DNA of 64,000 nt, from NCBI GenBank assembly GCA_014218235.1, contig CM024759.1, positions 5,782,712 to 5,846,711 of the forward strand. Direction: 5' to 3'. Of the stretch, positions 58,126-64,000 are shown in pieces; within the stretch, counting starts at the first letter, position 1, and every line of letters starts with the position of its first letter. Origin of the DNA: Colocasia esculenta. Lineage: Eukaryota; Streptophyta; Magnoliopsida; Alismatales; Araceae. Below the pieces are notes generated by a model, which made no database searches, was not told the DNA's origin, and saw only the letters and a list, made by a program, of their open reading frames with translations. Both the position numbers and the translations under genes were made by a program.

Positions 58126-60917
58126 AATACTCTCCACCAAACCTTAGGGGATGAGTTTTACATCTTGTTGGGGTCATGTGGAGGAGTTGTTGGCGGCTGG
58201 GGAGCAGGAGATCGAGCACACCAAGCCCTTCTTCTTCCCCATTGCGTCTGCTTCGACCTGTGCAAACTGTCAACTTGGAGTCGACCAAAGATAGGCCAAA
58301 CCTAAACCACATCGTGCAAGGCTTATACTCCTAGAAGGAGGGTCAAGTCTAGTTCCTAATCCCACTGGTTTCACTATTTTTTATTTAGTAGATGGGGTGC
58401 AGTAAGCGTTCTCCTGCAAGTGGCCTGAACATGTTTTTTCTAGACAAATGTGACTTCTTCAACCCAAAAGGTAGGTGATCTTGGGCCAAATATTAATAAC
58501 TCATATACCAATGTGTAGAGAAGCGAGTCTACGTTCATGTCCAAGTGGTTTCATTGAATTTCATTGAGTACATCTTGAGTTATAAGCGTTTTGCCAAAGT
58601 CACGCATGGTAATTGTGTTTTATGTTCGTGTGGTTGTCTTGCACATTCCGAGGCCGTTTGGAATGATTCCAAAATCATAGTTCTCACCTATTCCATGTTC
58701 CCAGCATGTTTCATGATGACACATTTGTCCCAAGAGCCCTAGATTAGAAGATATAAGCGTTGCATGACGTTGGCTACATGTTCCTACGATTTCCTATGTT
58801 TTCGGTTTGAGTTTTGAATCGCGTCCTGTTCAGACGATGCGATTCAGGTGACTAGTATCCCGTCGGCTTCTGCCGCCACGATTACCTTAAAGGCGTTCTC
58901 CAAGGGTGACATGATTTAGGCGCGTCCCGTGCCTCAAACGGTGTGTCGTTGACTTGTCAGAAGACCTCTGAACCGTGACCGCGAAGGCCGCCGCGATTCA
59001 GCCCGTTTTCTCGCCCAAGATTTTCCACCAATTTTTATATTGCTATTTTAAACACGCTTCATGCCCGACGCGATTTAAACATTAAGGCGTCGCCATAGGC
59101 CGACGCGATTTACACTTGTACATGTGAACGTTGTTCCGATTGTACACAGCGTAGTAAATGCGTTGACTGTAGCCGATGCGGATTTCCAAGCCTACCCGAC
59201 CCTTGTTTTACATGGTATTAAGTGCATGATTTGCATGTCTCGGCTCTAATCATTACATGAAGTCTGTTTAATGGCTTAAAAGTAATTAACCCATTAAAAG
59301 CTATAATTACATGACTGTTATTCTAATTGCTCGTTAATGATGTGACCATTCATGCAACTATTGATTTACTCTTCCTACTATTCTATCTTGCAAAAATGAG
59401 AATTGTTATAATAAAATATTACAAACCATGTTTAGTTAATTGTATAGTCTCATCTCATGTTAGCGTGTTAATTGTTATCTGCAAGCTTGAAATTGATGGA
59501 TGTGGATTGAGATACGTACATCACTACACACTTGCTCATCTAGGCAGCCCTTTCTTGGAGATTTGGAAGCTCTCTATCGGTCATTCCGTATTAGTAGACA
59601 AACGACCTTTTCTCTAAGACCTCCGTAAATCTCCGTACTCTGTGGATTCCCTCATGGAGACCGAGTTGGTTGTACCATTGAAGTTCCCTAGAGATAGCGT
59701 GCACTTCATTTCTTCTCTTGTTCTTGTGAGTGTGATGTATAATCTAAACTTAAGCCATTAATGTAAAGAGTGAACTAAAGTATAAATTGCACTGTTATGC
59801 TGCCGAAATTATCTCTTGACTATGGTATCATGAAATCATGTTCACATTTACTTATTACTTGTTCTCATCATCATCATGAACATGACATTACACATTCTTA
59901 CATCTTGAAACTCTCATTGGCCATTGTTAATGACTATGGGTATCTACATTTAAAATGAAATGAGATGCTGACCGGGCACGGCGAGTGTCCACGGGCTCGA
60001 GTCTAGCCCCAATGATGGAGAGTCATAAATATACTGTTAACCATGGGGTATAATGATTACTGGCGTTGCATCTGCGCTGGAAGTACTTGCGTGATGAATG
60101 ATAGATACAATAACCACATACACGTGTCCCAGTGTGCATTTCAAGGTGGATCTTCCTTGGTGTACACTAGTGTCTACGTGCCTGATTAAATGAATCGTGT
60201 TAAAAGTTTGTGCTCGTGCTTGCTTGCTTGCGTGATATGGCCATCCTGCATCTATTGCAATTTAAGTGACATCTTGCGTACTTGTTACATGCCTCACTAT
60301 TGATAATATCTTGCTCGTTATATCGTTTTAGATCTTGCTCTATCATGATCACTCTATCTAGCTTGTTTCATGTATCATGTTTTAATGAGTTTTATTCGTA
60401 CTTGCATATCATGACATTCATCGTGCTTACCAAGTTCTAAATTGCTAATCACTTATATCATTGCCCGCACATTGAGATATAAATCATGCTGGGCTAGTTT
60501 GCTCATTCCCTACTTTTAGCCATTCTAGGAGATTATGACATTGAAGAGGAGGAGCAAGTCGAGGATGGGAATGCATTCGAGTGATGAGCGTCCCAACTCT
60601 TGAGTCTATCTTTAGTTAGTTTATATGGAGTGTTAGATTCATGTAGTAGGAAGTGAGGAATCTATGTACTTTTTCTTTTATTGAGTCTAGTCCTGTTATC
60701 CAATAGTTAAAGAGTTGTATTAGTTACCTTTGATACAATGAAATGAGATTTGAATACATTCTCAATCGAGTTTAATATTTGGGCCCTATTCTGATGTTGT
60801 GTTGATACGTAATTAGTGCTTGCTAGCTAGAGGCTTATTTGCTAACTGTTCACGTCTCGAAATATCGACTCGAATTATCCGAATTATTATCCGCTGCGTA
60901 ATTCTCGGGACGTGACA
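58126..60917 (+). repeat. LTR F, 5'-truncated, B/E lineage
   Basis: Ends ...TCTCGGGACGTGACA like the E LTR. Near 59605-59710 it shares CCTCCGTAAATCT and GAGTTGGTTGTACC blocks with E (56900-56990) and with B (minus strand near 15535-15600), and near 60540-60600 the GGGAATG...TGATGAGCG block. Degenerate CGCGAT/GCGATT motifs occur at 58815-59170. The first ~650 bp show no match I can see. E abuts it on the left; C LTR resumes on the right. Short frames here (58120-58305, 58545-58742, 59327-59617) are not recognised. Confidence 0.65.
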
Positions 60918-62878
60918 GTGGAAATATAAAATAACACGCTGAACACATATAAGTTTCTTTTCCTTACACATATCCACATGAAGTGTACATATTCAGTTCT
61001 GAACATAAGTCACACTATAAGATACAACAGCCTGGGACAAACCCCCAACGCTCAACAAGAGGAAATATTACTCTGCTGGTGGCGAAGGCCTGACTCCACT
61101 ACGGTGCTGTCCCGAACTAGAAGAGGGACGAGAACCCTCCTGCTCTCCTTCACCTGGAAGAAGAAGGGGTGAGCCTCACAAGTCACTAGCTCAGTAGGGC
61201 AAGTCCCCCAAAGCCGAGAGAACAAAGTACAACAAGTAATATGAACATGGCTAATAAGCATTTAGGAGTAACTCAGCCTACACATGATACTATAGCTGTA
61301 AATTAAATAAATGACAAACCACACACACGTGTACAAGCTAAGGAGGGCACGCCGCACACGAGTAACGAGGACTGGTTCGCCACACCAGTCATAGACCCGG
61401 ACAAACAACACTAGTCCACATCTCAGTCTCGCAGCCATGGACGAATGGTCCAGCTGCCGCTCCACCTCAACAAAGCCAAGAAACTGTGGAGACAACTAAC
61501 ACCACTCCTGCAGACCTCATAGTTGCATGCCCAAGCCTAACACCTTTAGGGATTCCGGCCCGAGCTCCCTAAAGTGAGGCACTGGAAACATGACTAGCTA
61601 GGGACCAGTACATCTACTGGTGTCTGTCCTCCAACCACGGGCACGCTATAAGCGACTGCACACCCACAAACATGAGTCACTGCTCCTTGCCATTTTTCCC
61701 TCAGCCGGACGTACAACTCAAACTCAGAAGTGACGGTGTCCAGGAAGACGACACAGACCTTGTCGGTACTCATCGTACCGGGACAAACCCAGAGCACCCA
61801 TTGCTGGGGACCTGACTAGAGTGGTAACCTCGAAAGGCGTGAATTACCCAACCTGCTGTGCACACTTAACCAAACAAAACCCGTTGTTTCCAATCATGGT
61901 ACGAGCTGATACACCTTATTCAGACTATACATTGCTAAGCCATCACTGCCCAAGCAGTGTACTTCAAGAACCAGACAGACTGGCCACAGAACCCCAGAGT
62001 TGGGGTGGTCATAATATAAATTGTGTCCAACACAGGCGACGCCAATCAACACCAGAGTCGCGATGGACCAACCCATTGCCTTTCCTTCTGAATCGCGACA
62101 TCTGGTTCCATCGCCTTTCAGACGACAGAACAAAGACCTAAAACCTCATTCCGGAAATCACCATAAATTGCTACACATGCAGATAAAGTAGGAAATAAGC
62201 TTATAAATAAAACCCTAAGCATGCTTCCTATCATGTTCAAATGATTCTCAAGCTAAATCTCATAAACCCTAATCCGCACATGCCATACAAGCTAAAACGT
62301 GGGAAAGTTCCCCTACCAACACAATAAATGCTAAACCGACGCTGTCTAGACATTCCCCGCGCTCCGAAGCACCTCCTCACGGTGGAACCACACGGAACAG
62401 AAAGCAAAAACCCCGAAATCACCTTAAGATCTCACAGAAGTCTCTATAACACTCCCCCTTAGCTGAACAGTGCAACTGCACTGTTCGCCCAAGGGCAGAG
62501 GCCCAAAATACACAAGAGTTAAATCACGACGTAGCGGGCCGTTGCGTTTCAAAATGCAACGTACCTCACTGTCGTAATTAAACACCGACACTCCTGCATG
62601 CGCCATACAGCACGCATGCAATGGCGCCCACGTAAAGTGGTACTAAAATGCGATGTAGCAGGTTGTCACGTTTCATTAAGAAACGTGACGACTGTGTTGG
62701 TCGCGTTCTTAATGAACCCGCCAGAGGTCTGTTTGGGCTGGGATCTCCAACCCTCCACCCTCCCATCTGCTACACAAACCTGTAAAACTCATGCACACAC
62801 ACACACATACTCAGCTAATGGGCTACACACTAGCCCCGAAACCCGGTAAACCACAATTCGAACATTCAAGATATTACA
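60918..62878 (-). repeat. Gypsy C 5' LTR, missing its inner end
   Basis: Matches 7348-7901 and 37994-38890 and is uninterrupted between, so it shows the ~490 bp lost around the A insertion. The 111 bp next to the primer site (equivalent of 7237-7347) and the primer site itself are missing. CGCGAC-type motifs are at 62040-62130 and 62524-62715. A (CA)n tract lies near 62799-62812. It is followed by the TSD GTTAA. Confidence 0.92.
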
Positions 62879-63394
62879 GTTAATGAGCAGCAGATAATGA
62901 TATAAAAACAATCACATGAACAACATAAATTTTATCCTGGTTCATATCTCCTATCACAAGGAGTCCTACGTCTAGTCCCTAAGCAACAACTTGGGATTCC
63001 ACTAATCAAAGGTACAGTCCCCCTCAAGGACGCTTAATCATCCAACACCAGCTGGCCTTCTCTTCACTCCACGAAGAGGCAATACACCACCTGTTACAAC
63101 ATGTCTTCCTTTCTACACAAGAGATCCACCCACCAACTACACAACATGTCTTCTCTTCACGTAAGACGAGGAGCACTCAAAGAAGAGTAAAGAAGTGACG
63201 ACCCCTAGACCAAGCTAATAGCAACAATACAGTGCTTGATCTGAGGCAGAATCTGAGAGACTAAAAGAACTACACTAAGAAGAGAATCTCTTAGATCTAA
63301 AACAAGATCTCACACTCTAGAAGGAATGGAAGAACAGTACTTTGTGGAGAGCTAAGAGCAAGAGTCTTTTTATGAATGAATGAGCGAGCTCTTC
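62879..63394 (-). repeat. Copia H 5' LTR, right part
   Basis: Continues the Copia LTR of 7120-7236 after the GTTAA TSD. The style (TCCTGGTTCATATC, GGGATTCCACTAATCAAAGG) resembles plant Copia LTRs of the SIRE/Maximus kind. A possible TATA box on the minus strand (CATAAAAAGAC) is at about 63363-63373. It is cut at 63394 by a D-family LTR; predicted TSD TCTTC (63390-63394). Confidence 0.8.
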
Positions 63395-64000
63395 TGTAAC
63401 GTCGCGTGCTTTTCGGATCCATGCGGATCGTGTGTGTTGTGAATGTGGCGGCCATTGTGAGGCCATTGTGGGTCAGTTGTGTAGAATGTGTAATGTGAAT
63501 GCGTGCCTTGAGCAGGTGAAGAGCAGGGTTGGTCCTGAATTGAAACAGGACATGCTGCTGTTCTGTTGAAGTTGGCGGCCAAGGGGTGGCCGTTGACTGT
63601 TGGCGTCCAGATTCATGGACGTTTACTGCATGAACTTGGCGGCAGTAGATGTGGACGTTTAGACTGGCGGTGGTTATTAGCGGCATGGGGGTTGACGCCA
63701 ACCTGAGAATGGTGCAGGTTATAGGCTCACCCGAGGGCAGTTCTCTCAGCTCTCACTCATTCCCTCTTGCCCCAGCTTGCTGCCCCCGAGTCTTTGAAGC
63801 TTCTAACAGGTTCCGAGGAGTAGTTGGACGATTGTAGAACGCGCGGCGTCGCCGAATTACGCAAGGAAACGTCGCGGCATGGTGCAATTCGCGCGGGAGC
63901 TCGCGGAGGGCTCGGCGTGAACCGGGGGATTGCGGGAGATTCTAACGCGTTCTGAGGTAGGGGACGAACCCGTTAAACTCCGTAGAAACATTAAAATACA
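63395..64000 (+). repeat. Start of a D-family Gypsy LTR, cut by window end
   Basis: Begins TGTAACGTCGCG with GGATCCATGCGGATCGTGTG, matching the start of the D LTRs on the minus strand (50927 downward: TGTAACGTCGCGCG...GGATCC...GGATCG). Similarity weakens after about 63500. Further CGTCGCG motifs appear at 63845-63900. The rest of the element lies beyond the window. Confidence 0.7.

Larger units (their letters stand above)
7237..62878 (-). mobile_element. Gypsy C, outer host element carrying most other insertions
   Basis: The 3' LTR begins at 7237 (TGTGACGG) and the 5' LTR ends at 62878 (...ATTACA); both ends are flanked by GTTAA (7232-7236 and 62879-62883), so the pair marks one insertion 55.6 kb apart. 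Its own DNA is scattered: 3' LTR at 7237-7897 and 37994-38890, integrase at 38940-40281, RT/RNase H at 50933-52580, truncated 5' LTR at 60918-62878. The gag, most of the protease, the leader and primer site are missing. The insertions it carries are A (with B and CACTA inside), D (with a MITE inside), E and F. Confidence 0.85.

Noticed and set aside
58126..58780. Possible separate gene or element between E and F
   Set aside because: Short frames only and no recognised domain; simplest reading is the 5' part of LTR F, though its identity is unproven.
1..64000. Host protein-coding genes, CRISPR arrays, rRNA genes
   Set aside because: All recognisable coding sequence belongs to transposable elements; the repeats seen are LTRs, subterminal arrays or microsatellites, not spacer arrays; no rRNA-like segment noticed.

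Overview
This is plant nuclear DNA, almost certainly heterochromatic intergenic sequence. I see no convincing host gene, rRNA gene or functional tRNA gene. The evidence for a plant is Ty3/Gypsy polyproteins of chromovirus type, a Ty1/Copia remnant, a CACTA (En/Spm) transposon with TNPD-like and TNPA-like genes, a hAT-type MITE, and primer-binding sites of the plant TGGTATCAGAGC type. I cannot name the species.

The window is a nest of transposable elements, and its order can be read from target-site duplications (TSDs). The base layer is a Copia element H (minus strand): gag 6434-7057, LTR 7120-7236, continuing at 62879-63394. Gypsy C (minus, TSD GTTAA) sits in that LTR and spans 7237-62878. 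Gypsy A (plus, 7898-37993) sits in the 3' LTR of C. Gypsy B (minus, 14403-34866, TSD GAGGC) sits in the integrase of A. A CACTA transposon (21789-31741, TSD CTT) sits in the leader of B. Gypsy D (minus, 40287-50927, TSD TCCTC) sits in the pol region of C, and a 393-bp hAT-like MITE (41017-41409, TSD ACCACAAC) sits in one D LTR.

Between the broken pol gene of C and its 5' LTR lie E (52594-58125) and F (58126-60917). E is a non-autonomous Gypsy element that keeps only zinc-knuckle coding sequence. F is a 5'-truncated LTR of the B/E lineage. A large deletion appears to have removed the gag of C, the start of its 5' LTR, the 5' part of F and most of the E 5' LTR. On the left, Gypsy G (pol remnant 1097-3285, 3' LTR 3329-6433) sits in the Copia gag and is itself interrupted by a D-family LTR (1-1096). 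On the right another D-family LTR starts at 63395.

Every pol gene is broken. B and D are the best preserved Gypsy elements. A is decayed almost entirely by C-to-T type changes that give TAG. The CACTA element keeps both genes with recognisable introns but has nonsense and frameshift damage. The most unusual signal is a cluster of CGCGAC/GTCGCG inverted motifs that recurs in the LTRs of at least six otherwise different elements.
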